DNA from: Caulobacter sp. BK020
GTDB taxonomy: Bacteria; Pseudomonadota; Alphaproteobacteria; Caulobacterales; Caulobacteraceae
Assembly: GCF_004342605.1 (NCBI RefSeq)
Contig: NZ_SLZL01000025.1
Span: 1 to 56,792, forward strand
Reading direction: 5' to 3'
Length of the DNA: 56,792 nt
Shown: piece by piece, positions 24,347 through 32,885 of the stretch
Numbering within the stretch: position 1 is the first letter of the stretch
Layout: each line of letters starts with the position of its first letter
Position numbers and translations under genes: made by a program
The notes under the pieces: model-generated
Told to the model about the DNA's origin: nothing
The model's input: the letters and a program-made list of their open reading frames with translations, nothing else
Database searches by the model: none

Positions 24347-26908
24347 ATGCCACGACGCCTGATCGCGCTGATCGCCTCGACGGTTCTGGCCACGGGCGCT
24401 CACGCCCAGCCGAGCCAGGGGGAGCTCGACCGTTTCGCGGCCACGCTCGATGTGGGCTACCAGGTGCTCGACAACCGCCCAGGTCCCGCCGCCTGCGCGC
24501 CCGCTCTGGGCTGCCATCTGGCCGAGCTGACCCTCGCCGCGCCCCAGACGCCTGCCGCCGGTTGGTCGCTGTATTTCAGCAGCGTCACGCCCATCCTGCG
24601 GGCCGACAGCGACGCCTTCGCCCTGAGCCACGTCAACGGCGACCTCTACCGCCTGACGCCGACGCCGGCCTTCGCCGGTTTCGCGGCGGGCCGCCCGGTT
24701 CGCATCCCGCTGAAGCTGGAAGGCCACCAGCTGTCCGAGCTCTATCCAATGCCCAACTATTACGTCGCGGCCGACGGCCTGGCGGCGCGGACCATCGCCA
24801 GCACCCGGCCGATGATCGATCCCGAGACCGGCCTGGAGACCCTGCCTTTCGTCGCGCCGTTCACCGACGAGGCCCGGCTGGCCGGCGGTTCGACGGCCGA
24901 CGCCACGGTCTGGGCCACCGCGCCCAGGGTCTACGCCGCCAACGCCGCGGCCGGGGCCAGCCTCCAGCCGATCCCGCGCGCCGCCGTCCTGCCCACGCCG
25001 CTGAGGACGAGGCTGGATCCGCGCGGCGGCGAACTGGACCTGACGCGCGGCGTGAAGGTGTCGATCAGCGGCCTTCCACGCGCGGCGCTGGCCGCCGCTC
25101 TGGCGTCCCTGGCCAAGGCCGGCGTCGGCGAGACGGCCGGCGGCGTCCCGCTGCGCATCCGGCTGGCGCCCGGCGACAAGCTGGCGGCCGGCGGTTACCA
25201 ACTGACGATCAAGGCGGGCGGCGTCGCGATCGTCGCCTCCGACCCGGAAGGCGCGGCCAATGGCCTGGCGTCGCTGACCCAGCTGGTGGGCGCGCCCCGC
25301 ACAGCTCCGCTGCTGACCATCGACGACGCGCCGCGCTTCGACTTCCGCGGCCTGCACATCGACGTGGCGCGCAACTTCCACTCCAAGGCCGAGATCCTGG
25401 CCATCCTCGACCAGATGGCGGCCTACAAGCTGAACCGCCTGCACCTGCACCTGGCGGACGACGAGGGTTGGCGGGTCGAGATCGCCGGCCTGCCGGAGCT
25501 GACCACGATCGGCGCGCGCCGCTGCCACGATCCGGCCGAGCGGACCTGCCTGCTGCCGCAGCTGGGCTCCGGGCCGGACCCGTCGACGCCGGTCAACGGC
25601 TTCTATTCCCGCGCCGATTATGTCGAGATCGTCCGCGCGGCCCAGGCGCGCCACATCCAGGTGATCCCGTCGTTCGACATGCCCGGCCATTCGCGGGCGG
25701 CGATCAAGGCCATGGAGGCGCGGGCCGCCCGCCTGCGCGCCGAGGGGGCGCCGGAGGCCGAGGCCGGCCGCTACCTGCTGAGCGAAGCCGCCAACGCCTC
25801 GGTCTACAGCAGCATTCAGCACTACAGCGACAACACCATCAATGTCTGCCTGGACAGCGCCTACGCCTTCCTCGGCAAGGTAGTGGACGAGATGGCGGCC
25901 CTGCACGCCGCCGCCGGCCAGCCCCTAACCCGCTACCACATCGGCGCCGATGAGACCCCCGGCGCCTGGAGCGCCTCGCCGGCCTGCGCGGCCTACGAGG
26001 CTCGCACCGGGGTCAGGCCGGCCGAGCTGGGCGGGCACTTCATCGAGAAGGTCTCGGCCCTGCTGGCGGCGCGGGGCGTGGTGGTGGCCGGCTGGAGCGA
26101 CGGCATGAGCCACGCCGAGCCCGATCGCATGCCGGCCAAGGTCCACTCCAACAACTGGGGCGCCTTGGCGGGGGAGGGGCCCGCCAGCGCTCACCTCCAG
26201 GCCAACCAGGGCTGGGAGGTGGTGATCTCCACGCCCGAGGTCCTGTATTTTGACAGCCCCCAGGCGGCCGATCCCAAGGAACGCGGTTACGACTGGCCCT
26301 CGCGCGCCACCGACACCCGCAAGGTGTTCGACTTCATGCCCGAGAACCTGCCCGCCCACGCCGAGCTGTGGCCCGACCTGAGCGGCAAGCCGCAGGCCTC
26401 GAAGGACGACCATCCGCTGGAACCCGGCGTGCGCTTCAGCGGCCTGCAGGGCCAGCTGTGGAGCGAGACGATTCGCTCGGACACCCAGGTGGACTACATG
26501 CTGTATCCGCGGATGCTGGCCCTGGCCGAGCGGGCCTGGCACGGCGCCAGCTGGGAGACGCCCTATACGCCCGGCAAGGCCTACGACCCGACGACCGGGG
26601 CCTTCACGGCCGAGATGCGGGTCCGGCGCGACGCTGACTGGAGGGCCTTCGCCAACCTGCTGGGCGGGCGCGAGCTGGCGCGGCTGGACGCGGCGGGCGT
26701 GGCCTATCGCATCCCGACGGTCGGAGCGGTGGTCGAAAACGGCCGGCTGCGGGCCAATGTCGAGTTCCCGGGCCTGCCGATCGAGTATCGGGTCGATGGC
26801 GGCGCCTGGCGGCCCTATGCGCCCGACGCGCCGGTCGTCGGCAAGGTCGAGGTGCGGGCTCGTTCGGCGGACGGCAAACGGGCGGGACGGGCGGTATTTA
26901 TCCCCTGA
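24347..26908 (+). CDS. Exported beta-N-acetylhexosaminidase (GH20)
   Basis: An 853-residue glycosidase that removes N-acetylhexosamine from the non-reducing end of chitin-derived or related sugars. It has a signal peptide (RRLIALIASTVLATGAHA), a chitobiase-type N-terminal carbohydrate domain (about residues 25-180), a GH20b domain (about 220-325) and the GH20 barrel from FRGLHIDVARNFH. The catalytic Asp-Glu pair is in YHIGADETPGAWS near residue 534. A C-terminal beta domain follows. CTGGAGACTCC precedes ATG 24347; the long open stretch before it is antisense to the esterase gene. Chitin use fits an aquatic or soil Caulobacter. Confidence 0.93.
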   Translation: MPRRLIALIASTVLATGAHAQPSQGELDRFAATLDVGYQVLDNRPGPAACAPALGCHLAELTLAAPQTPAAGWSLYFSSVTPILRADSDAFALSHVNGDLYRLTPTPAFAGFAAGRPVRIPLKLEGHQLSELYPMPNYYVAADGLAARTIASTRPMIDPETGLETLPFVAPFTDEARLAGGSTADATVWATAPRVYAANAAAGASLQPIPRAAVLPTPLRTRLDPRGGELDLTRGVKVSISGLPRAALAAALASLAKAGVGETAGGVPLRIRLAPGDKLAAGGYQLTIKAGGVAIVASDPEGAANGLASLTQLVGAPRTAPLLTIDDAPRFDFRGLHIDVARNFHSKAEILAILDQMAAYKLNRLHLHLADDEGWRVEIAGLPELTTIGARRCHDPAERTCLLPQLGSGPDPSTPVNGFYSRADYVEIVRAAQARHIQVIPSFDMPGHSRAAIKAMEARAARLRAEGAPEAEAGRYLLSEAANASVYSSIQHYSDNTINVCLDSAYAFLGKVVDEMAALHAAAGQPLTRYHIGADETPGAWSASPACAAYEARTGVRPAELGGHFIEKVSALLAARGVVVAGWSDGMSHAEPDRMPAKVHSNNWGALAGEGPASAHLQANQGWEVVISTPEVLYFDSPQAADPKERGYDWPSRATDTRKVFDFMPENLPAHAELWPDLSGKPQASKDDHPLEPGVRFSGLQGQLWSETIRSDTQVDYMLYPRMLALAERAWHGASWETPYTPGKAYDPTTGAFTAEMRVRRDADWRAFANLLGGRELARLDAAGVAYRIPTVGAVVENGRLRANVEFPGLPIEYRVDGGAWRPYAPDAPVVGKVEVRARSADGKRAGRAVFIP

Positions 26909-26918
26909 GACGGTCGCC

Positions 26919-26937
26919 GGGCGCCGCAAAGGCGCCC
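26919..26937 (+). terminator. Hairpin after the hexosaminidase gene
   Basis: GGGCGCC, GCAAA loop, GGCGCCC, 10 bases past the stop codon. There is no T-tract on this strand, so intrinsic termination is uncertain. Confidence 0.4.
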
Positions 26938-27163
26938 CAATCATAATCATCGCGCTGCACAAAAATCATGGCCGGCGCCATCCAAAGGGGCGCCAAGACC
27001 CCTCAGGACGTCCGTTACGATCCGATGATGGCCGTGGCGCTTGCGGAAATTTCACGTTCGACGAACTGTTTCCGTCGCGACCTTGGTCGTGATTTGTGTC
27101 TGTATTCGCGTAAAAAAACAAGAACACGCTTACCGGGAAACGCCACAGAGGAGAATAACAATC

Positions 27164-27178
27164 GCGCTTAGATAGCGC
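27164..27178 (+). promoter_or_regulatory. Leader hairpin immediately before receptor 1 binding site
   Basis: GCGCT-TAGAT-AGCGC lies directly before the GAGGGGGT ribosome binding site of the first TonB-dependent receptor. The same stem (GCGCT...AGCGC) occurs at the same place before the second receptor at 30094-30106. Conservation suggests a translational control element or a protein or sRNA target. Confidence 0.45.
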
Positions 27179-27191
27179 CTGAGGGGGTATT

Positions 27192-29699
27192 ATGAATAAT
27201 CGTTCGCGAAACATCCTGCTCGCGGGAGTTTCCACCGTCAGTATCGCTTTTGCTTATGGCGCAAATGCTTATGCGGCCGATACGCCCGAGCCTTCGCCCG
27301 AAGTGGCCGAACTTGAGGCCGTGATCGTCACCGGCACGCGCACCACCGGCATGAAGGCCGTGGACAGCCCCGCGCCGATCACCGTCCTGGGCAACGATGT
27401 CCTGAAGAAGACCGGCCAGCCTGACATGATCCAGGCCCTGGCCCAAAACGTGCCGTCCTTCAACGCCCAGGCCTTCGGCGGCGACACCGCGAACCTGACC
27501 CTGTCGGCCAAGCTGCGCGGCCTCAGCCCCAACCACGCCCTGGTCCTGGTCAACGGCAAGCGCCGGCACGGCACGGCGAATCTGGCGGTGCTGGGCGGGC
27601 CTTTCCAGGGCGGCGCCTCGGCCGACCTGAACTTCATTCCGCTGGCCTCGGTCGACCACGTCGAAGTGCTGCTCGAAGGCGCAGCCGCCCAGTACGGCAC
27701 CGACGCCATCGCGGGCGTCATCAACATCATCCAGAAGAAGTCGACCACCGGCGGCGAGGTCGTCCTGTCGGGCGGCAAGTATTTCGACGGCGGCGGCGAC
27801 ACCGGCGACTTCACCGCCAATGTGGGCTTCGCCCCCAACGACAAGTCCTACCTGAACATCACCGGCGAGACGAAATATCACGGGTTCAGCTTCCGCGGGG
27901 ACTCCGACCCGCGCACCCTGAACACCCCCTACAACACGACCTCAAGCTCCAGGCTCTCGAACTATCCGGAAATCGCCAACGCCAGCGACTATCCGTACAT
28001 GAACCGGATCGCCGGCGACGCGCAGTACCGCCTCAGCACCCTGGCCTACAACTTCGGCTACGAGGTGACGCCGGACATCGAACTCTACAGCTTCGGCACC
28101 TACGGCTACAAGAAGAGCCAGGCCTATGAGAACTACCGGGTGCCCAGCCTGGTGGTCGGCAAGGACGGCACGCGGGCGCGTCCGCTGGGCTTCAGCCCCA
28201 AGGAGTCGATCACCGAGCACGACTACGCCGTCACCGGCGGGGCCAGCGGCGTGCTGGCGGGCTGGAACTTCGACCTGAGCACGACCTACGGCAAGGACGA
28301 CGAATCGGTCAATGTCCTCAACTCGCTGAACCGCTCACTGTACATCGACAGCTCGACCGCCACGACCAAGGGCTTCTCGCCCAGCGACTTCCACGCGGGC
28401 GACTTCATCGGCTCGCAATGGTCGACCACCCTGGACGTGACCCACGACTTCGACGTCGGCCTGGCCGGGCCCCTGACCTTCGCGGCGGGCGCCGAGTACC
28501 GCGAGGAAACCTACGAGATCAAGGCGGGCGACGAGGGGTCGCGCTACAAGGAAGGCTCGCAGTCCTATCCGGGCTTCTCGCTGACCGACGCGGGCAAGCA
28601 CGATCGCGACAACAAGGCCGTCTATGCCGACCTGGCCGTCAAGCCGATCGAGGCGCTGCAACTGGACGCCGCGGTTCGCTACGAGAAGTTCAGCGATTTC
28701 GGCGACACCACGGTCGCCAAGCTGACCGGCCGCTACGACTTCTCGCCAGCCTTCGCCGTGCGGGCCACGGCCAGCACCGGCTTCCGGGCCCCGACCCTGG
28801 CCGAGGAGTTCTACTCGGCCACCAACGTGTCGCCGACTTCGGCCTTCGTGCAGCTTCCGCCCAACTCGGCGGCCGCCAAGCTGGTGGGCGTCAACGGTCT
28901 GAAGCCGGAGAAGTCGGATAACTACAGCGTGGGCTTCGTGACCCACCTGGTCCCGAAACTGACGATGACGCTCGACCTCTACGAGATCAAGATCAAGGAC
29001 CGCATCGTCGGCTCCGGCTCGTTGTTCGGCTCGGGCGGCGCGATCAACTCGCCGGCGGTTCTGGCGGCGATCATCGCCAATGGCAATGTGCTGGACTCCA
29101 CCGTCACCCAGACCGGCATCAACATCTTCACCAACGGCCTGGACACCCGCACCAAGGGCGCCGACTTCGTGGCCACCTACAGCAGCGACTTCGACGACTG
29201 GGGTCATGTCGACTGGTCGCTGACCGCCAACTACACCAAGACCGAGGTCACCCGGATCGCTCCGCCGCCCTCGCAATTGGCGGCGGGCGTGTCGCTGTTC
29301 GACAAGACCGCGATCTCCAACCTCGAGGACACCGCGCCCAAGTATCGCGTCGTGCTCGGCGAGCTGTGGTCCAAGGACAAGTGGACCGTCAACCTGAAGG
29401 AGTCGCTCTACGGGCCGGCCTCGCAGTGGGCCAGCCGCACTGGCGCGACCTACTACAAGACCGAGATCAAGGCGGCGGTGCTGGTCGACCTCGACGTCAG
29501 CTACCAGGCCCTGGAGTCGGTCAAGCTCAGCATCGGGGCCAACAACCTGCTCAACAAGTACCCCGACCGGGTGAACGGCGGCCTCAAGGACGACTTCTTC
29601 CGCGCCAACAGCAACGGCTACGTCACCAAGTTCCCCAGCTTCTCGCCGTTCGGCATCAACGGCGGCTACTATTACGGGAAGATCACCTACAGCTTCTAG
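27192..29699 (+). CDS. TonB-dependent outer-membrane receptor 1
   Basis: An 835-residue outer-membrane active transporter. Signal peptide (RNILLAGVSTVSIAFAYGAN...AYA), TonB-box/plug start (AVIVTGTRTTGMKAVDSPAP), plug domain to about residue 190 (VLVNGKRRHGTANL, AAQYGTDAIAGVINIIQKKS), then a 22-strand barrel with STGFRAPTLAEEFYSATNVS and SIGANNLLNKYPD, ending in ITYSF with the aromatic last residue needed for barrel insertion. ATG 27192 follows GAGGGGGT. It is a close paralogue of the receptor that follows. The ligand is unknown; the downstream amine oxidase, cytochrome and RidA genes suggest an amine or amino-acid-like compound. Confidence 0.92.
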   Translation: MNNRSRNILLAGVSTVSIAFAYGANAYAADTPEPSPEVAELEAVIVTGTRTTGMKAVDSPAPITVLGNDVLKKTGQPDMIQALAQNVPSFNAQAFGGDTANLTLSAKLRGLSPNHALVLVNGKRRHGTANLAVLGGPFQGGASADLNFIPLASVDHVEVLLEGAAAQYGTDAIAGVINIIQKKSTTGGEVVLSGGKYFDGGGDTGDFTANVGFAPNDKSYLNITGETKYHGFSFRGDSDPRTLNTPYNTTSSSRLSNYPEIANASDYPYMNRIAGDAQYRLSTLAYNFGYEVTPDIELYSFGTYGYKKSQAYENYRVPSLVVGKDGTRARPLGFSPKESITEHDYAVTGGASGVLAGWNFDLSTTYGKDDESVNVLNSLNRSLYIDSSTATTKGFSPSDFHAGDFIGSQWSTTLDVTHDFDVGLAGPLTFAAGAEYREETYEIKAGDEGSRYKEGSQSYPGFSLTDAGKHDRDNKAVYADLAVKPIEALQLDAAVRYEKFSDFGDTTVAKLTGRYDFSPAFAVRATASTGFRAPTLAEEFYSATNVSPTSAFVQLPPNSAAAKLVGVNGLKPEKSDNYSVGFVTHLVPKLTMTLDLYEIKIKDRIVGSGSLFGSGGAINSPAVLAAIIANGNVLDSTVTQTGINIFTNGLDTRTKGADFVATYSSDFDDWGHVDWSLTANYTKTEVTRIAPPPSQLAAGVSLFDKTAISNLEDTAPKYRVVLGELWSKDKWTVNLKESLYGPASQWASRTGATYYKTEIKAAVLVDLDVSYQALESVKLSIGANNLLNKYPDRVNGGLKDDFFRANSNGYVTKFPSFSPFGINGGYYYGKITYSF

Positions 29700-29760
29700 G
29701 GCCCAGAGCGGTTCCGGCGTCCACGGTTCGGATGTCGGGGCCGCGATCGGACCAGATCAT

Positions 29761-29793
29761 CGAGCCGGACGTTCGCGTCCGGCTCGTCCTGTT
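29761..29793 (+). terminator. Rho-independent terminator after receptor 1
   Basis: CGAGCCGGACG-TTCG-CGTCCGGCTCG: an 11-bp perfect stem with a stable TTCG tetraloop, followed by TCCTGTTT. Confidence 0.75.
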
Positions 29794-30093
29794 TCAGGGG
29801 CGCGGAGGCTTTTTCGGCCCTCGGGCGCTGCGCCAATGATCAGAAGACCGCCAAAAGCCGCGACGGGCGCCGTGCAATGGGGCGCCGGGGCGGATCTGAC
29901 GCCGCCTCGTCATCCATTAACGGTTACGCCCATTGCCGAAGGTTCCCCCCTGATGAAGTCTTCAATCGGCGGCGGTCGGCCGTCCGCTGTATATGTCGAG
30001 GCAGCTGAAAGACACTTCTTACGGTTGATAGAGTTCGAAAACCGAAAAACAAAAAATGCGTGGGGAAGATTCCGCGGGAAGCGAAGCTCATGC

Positions 30094-30106
30094 GCGCTTG
30101 TAGCGC
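30094..30106 (+). promoter_or_regulatory. Leader hairpin immediately before receptor 2 binding site
   Basis: GCGCT-TGT-AGCGC, followed by CCACCAGGGGATCTTA and ATG 30122. The stem is identical to that in the leader of receptor 1 while the loop differs, which argues for conserved structure. Confidence 0.45.
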
Positions 30107-30121
30107 CACCAGGGGATCTTA

Positions 30122-32581
30122 ATGAATAAATATTCGCGAAATATCCTGCTTGCCGGGATTTCAACTCTTTCGATCAGCATGGCGAACGCCGGCTTGGCCT
30201 ATGCCGCCGACACGCCGGCCGAGCCGGCCGTCACCGAGGTCGAGACGGTCATCGTCACCGGCACCCGCGTCACGGGCCTGAAGGCGGTCGACAGCGCCGC
30301 GCCGATCCAGGTCGTCGACTCCGCGTCGCTGAAGCGGGCCGGCAAGCCCGACCTGATCGCGGCCCTGGCCCAGGCGATCCCGTCGTTCAACGCCCAGTCG
30401 TTCGGCGGCGACACCGCCGCCCTGACCTTGTCGGCCCGGCTTCGCGGCCTGAGCGCCAACCACACCCTGGTGCTGATCAACGGCAAGCGGCGGCACGGCA
30501 CGGCCAACCTGGCGGTCCTGGGCGGACCCTACCAGGGCGGCGCGGCCGCCGACCTGAACTTCATCCCGCTGTCGGCCATCGACCATATCGAAGTGCTGAC
30601 CGACGGCGCCGCGGCCCAGTACGGCACCGACGCCATCGCCGGCGTGGTCAACATCATCCTGAAGAAGAACACCTCGGGCGGCTCGCTGGACGTCACGGCC
30701 GGCCGCTATTACGGCGGTGACGGCAAGACCGGCAACGTGTCGGGCAATATCGGCCTGTCGCCGTTCGCCAATTCCTACCTGAACCTCACCGCCGAGACCC
30801 GCTACCACGACTTCAGCGACTGGGGCGGCGACGACCAGCGCGTCGTGCGGGCCGTGGCGGCCGGCGCCGACTGGGCCACCAGCCTGGCGGGCTATCCGCA
30901 CACCAACAAGATCTCGGGCGACGCCCGCTATCAGCTGACCACCTTCGCCTACAACAGCGGCGTCGAGATCGGCGACCTGGAGCTCTATTCGTTCGGCACC
31001 TACGGCCACAAATACGCTGGCGCCTACGAGAACTTCCGCACGCCCACCCGCCTGCCGCAGCTCTATCCGCTGGGCTTCAATCCGATGGAGACCATCAAGG
31101 AAGAAGACTACGCCGTCACCGGCGGGGTGAAGGGCAAGGTGTTCGGCGACTGGGACTGGGATCTGAGCTCGACCTACGGCCGCGACTTCGACGACATCAA
31201 TGTCACCAACTCGGTCAACAAGGACCTCTATCTCGCCCCTTCGTCCGTTCCCGGCCATGGCTCGACCCAGTCGGCCTTCGATGCGGGCGCCTTCCTCGCC
31301 ACCCAGTGGACCACCACCCTGGACGTCAGCCGCCCGTTCGACATCGGCCTGGCGGGGCCGCTGAACGTCGCCTTCGGGGTCGAGCAGCGCCACGAAACCT
31401 ACAAGATCAAGGCCGGGGAATACGCCTCGCGCTACAATGGCGGGTCGCAATCCTATCCGGGCTTCTCGCTGACCGACGCCGGCAAGCATGAGCGCGACAA
31501 CGTCGCCACCTATCTCGACCTGGCGGTCAAGCCAGTGGAGGCCCTGCAGCTGGACGCCGCCGTCCGGTACGAGCATTTCAGCGATTTTGGCGACACCACC
31601 GTCGGCAAGTTGACCGGCCGCTACGACTTCTCGCCGGCCTTCGCCCTGCGCGGCACGGCCAGCACCGGCTTCCGCGCTCCGACCCTGGCCGAGGAGTACT
31701 ATTCGGCCACCAATGTCGGACCGACCTCGGCCTTCGTGCAGCTGGCCCCCAACTCCGCCGGCGCCAAGCTGGTGGGCGTCAACGGCCTGAAGCCTGAAAA
31801 GTCGACCAACTACAGCGTTGGCTTCGTGGCTCACCCGGCCTCCAGCCTGACGGCGACCCTGGATGTCTACCAGATCGAGATCGAAGACCGGATCGCCGGC
31901 AGCGGCTCGCTGTACGGGGCCGGCGGCGCGGTGAACTACCCGGCGGTGGCCGCTGCCATCGCGGCCAACGGCAACTCGATCTCCGACGACGCCACCGACA
32001 TCGGCATCAACATCTTCACCAACGGCCTGGACACCCGCACCCGCGGCGCCGAGGCGGTGGTCACCTATGCGACGAGCTTTGGCGACCTGGGTCGCGTCGA
32101 TTGGAGCTTGGCGGCCAACTACGGCAAGACCGAGGTCACCAAGATCGCCGCCGCGCCGCCCCAGCTGTCCGGCGCTTCGCTGTACGACAAGGCCGCCATC
32201 TCCGACCTGGAAACGGCTTCGCCGCGGTACAAGGTCTCGGCCGGCGCGCTCTACAATCGTGGGCCGATCACCGTCAACCTGCACGAGACGCTGTACGGAA
32301 AGTCGTCCGAATACGCCACCTATGACGGCGGCACCTACTGGCTCGAAAAGATCAAGCCGGCCTTCATCACCGACCTGGAAATCGACTGGCGGGTGATGGA
32401 GCAGTTCAAGGTGTCGATTGGCGCCAACAACTTGTTCGACAAGCACCCGGACAAGAAGAGCGCCGCCGAACTGAAGGACGAGGCCGACAACGGCAACGGG
32501 GCCCAGGACATCTATCCCAGCTTCTCGCCCTACGGCCTCAATGGCGGCTACTACTACGCCAAGTTCGCCTACAACTTCTGA
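30122..32581 (+). CDS. TonB-dependent outer-membrane receptor 2 (paralogue of receptor 1)
   Basis: An 819-residue receptor with the same architecture as its neighbour: signal peptide (NILLAGISTLSISMANAGLA), plug (TVIVTGTRVTGLKAVDSAAP; VLINGKRRHGTANL; AAQYGTDAIAGVVNIILKKN) and barrel ending in KFAYNF. Long blocks are identical between the two, for example GSQSYPGFSLTDAGKHERDN here, so they arose by tandem duplication; surface loops differ most (around residues 230-300 and 370-390). AGGGGA precedes ATG 30122. It is followed by a terminator, then the amine oxidase gene. Diverged loops suggest related but different ligands. Confidence 0.92.
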   Translation: MNKYSRNILLAGISTLSISMANAGLAYAADTPAEPAVTEVETVIVTGTRVTGLKAVDSAAPIQVVDSASLKRAGKPDLIAALAQAIPSFNAQSFGGDTAALTLSARLRGLSANHTLVLINGKRRHGTANLAVLGGPYQGGAAADLNFIPLSAIDHIEVLTDGAAAQYGTDAIAGVVNIILKKNTSGGSLDVTAGRYYGGDGKTGNVSGNIGLSPFANSYLNLTAETRYHDFSDWGGDDQRVVRAVAAGADWATSLAGYPHTNKISGDARYQLTTFAYNSGVEIGDLELYSFGTYGHKYAGAYENFRTPTRLPQLYPLGFNPMETIKEEDYAVTGGVKGKVFGDWDWDLSSTYGRDFDDINVTNSVNKDLYLAPSSVPGHGSTQSAFDAGAFLATQWTTTLDVSRPFDIGLAGPLNVAFGVEQRHETYKIKAGEYASRYNGGSQSYPGFSLTDAGKHERDNVATYLDLAVKPVEALQLDAAVRYEHFSDFGDTTVGKLTGRYDFSPAFALRGTASTGFRAPTLAEEYYSATNVGPTSAFVQLAPNSAGAKLVGVNGLKPEKSTNYSVGFVAHPASSLTATLDVYQIEIEDRIAGSGSLYGAGGAVNYPAVAAAIAANGNSISDDATDIGINIFTNGLDTRTRGAEAVVTYATSFGDLGRVDWSLAANYGKTEVTKIAAAPPQLSGASLYDKAAISDLETASPRYKVSAGALYNRGPITVNLHETLYGKSSEYATYDGGTYWLEKIKPAFITDLEIDWRVMEQFKVSIGANNLFDKHPDKKSAAELKDEADNGNGAQDIYPSFSPYGLNGGYYYAKFAYNF

Positions 32582-32885
32582 TCTCTGGAAAGTGTTGTGA
32601 AACAAGGAAAAGCCGGGCCTCGCGCCCGGCTTTTCTGCTTTTTCGTCAAAGATGGTCGCCGCGAATTTTCCGTCGGCGAAATCTTTGTTTTTTTCGTGAA
32701 ATTTCAGGTCGCCCGCTCTCCGCACAGGCCAGGTCGCGGGCGCCCAAGGGCGCGGCGCCAGTACGTTTTCTCATAAGACGGACGAGTTTTTCGCATTGTT
32801 GTCGGACGGGCTTGGCCTGACATAGCCAGGGCGATCGCCTGCCTCGCAGGCGCCTTTCGCGACAACAAAAAATCGGGGATGCGGT
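32582..32885. other. Gap between receptor 2 and the amine oxidase gene
   Basis: A 304-base stretch with the receptor 2 terminator at its start and no credible gene. The remaining roughly 240 bases must hold the promoter of the amine oxidase/cytochrome/RidA genes; I see no clear sigma consensus. The stretch TTTTTCGTGAAATTTCAGG near 32690 is locally AT-rich. Confidence 0.4.
32608..32643 (+). terminator. Rho-independent terminator after receptor 2
   Basis: AAAAGCCGGGC, loop CTCGC, GCCCGGCTTTT, then CTGCTTTTT: an 11-bp perfect stem with a T-rich tail, 26 bases past the stop codon. Confidence 0.85.

Larger units (their letters stand above)
29700..30121. other. Gap between the two receptor genes
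   Basis: A 422-base stretch with no credible gene. It holds a strong terminator (29761-29793), a short GGCGCC-rich segment near 29866-29895, and the A/T-richer leader of receptor 2 with a GCGCT/AGCGC hairpin at 30094-30106. The terminator and leader together indicate that receptor 2 has its own promoter. Confidence 0.5.

Noticed and set aside
30161..32725. 854-codon minus-strand frame opposite receptor 2
   Set aside because: Antisense to a clear TonB-dependent receptor; no motif and no binding site.
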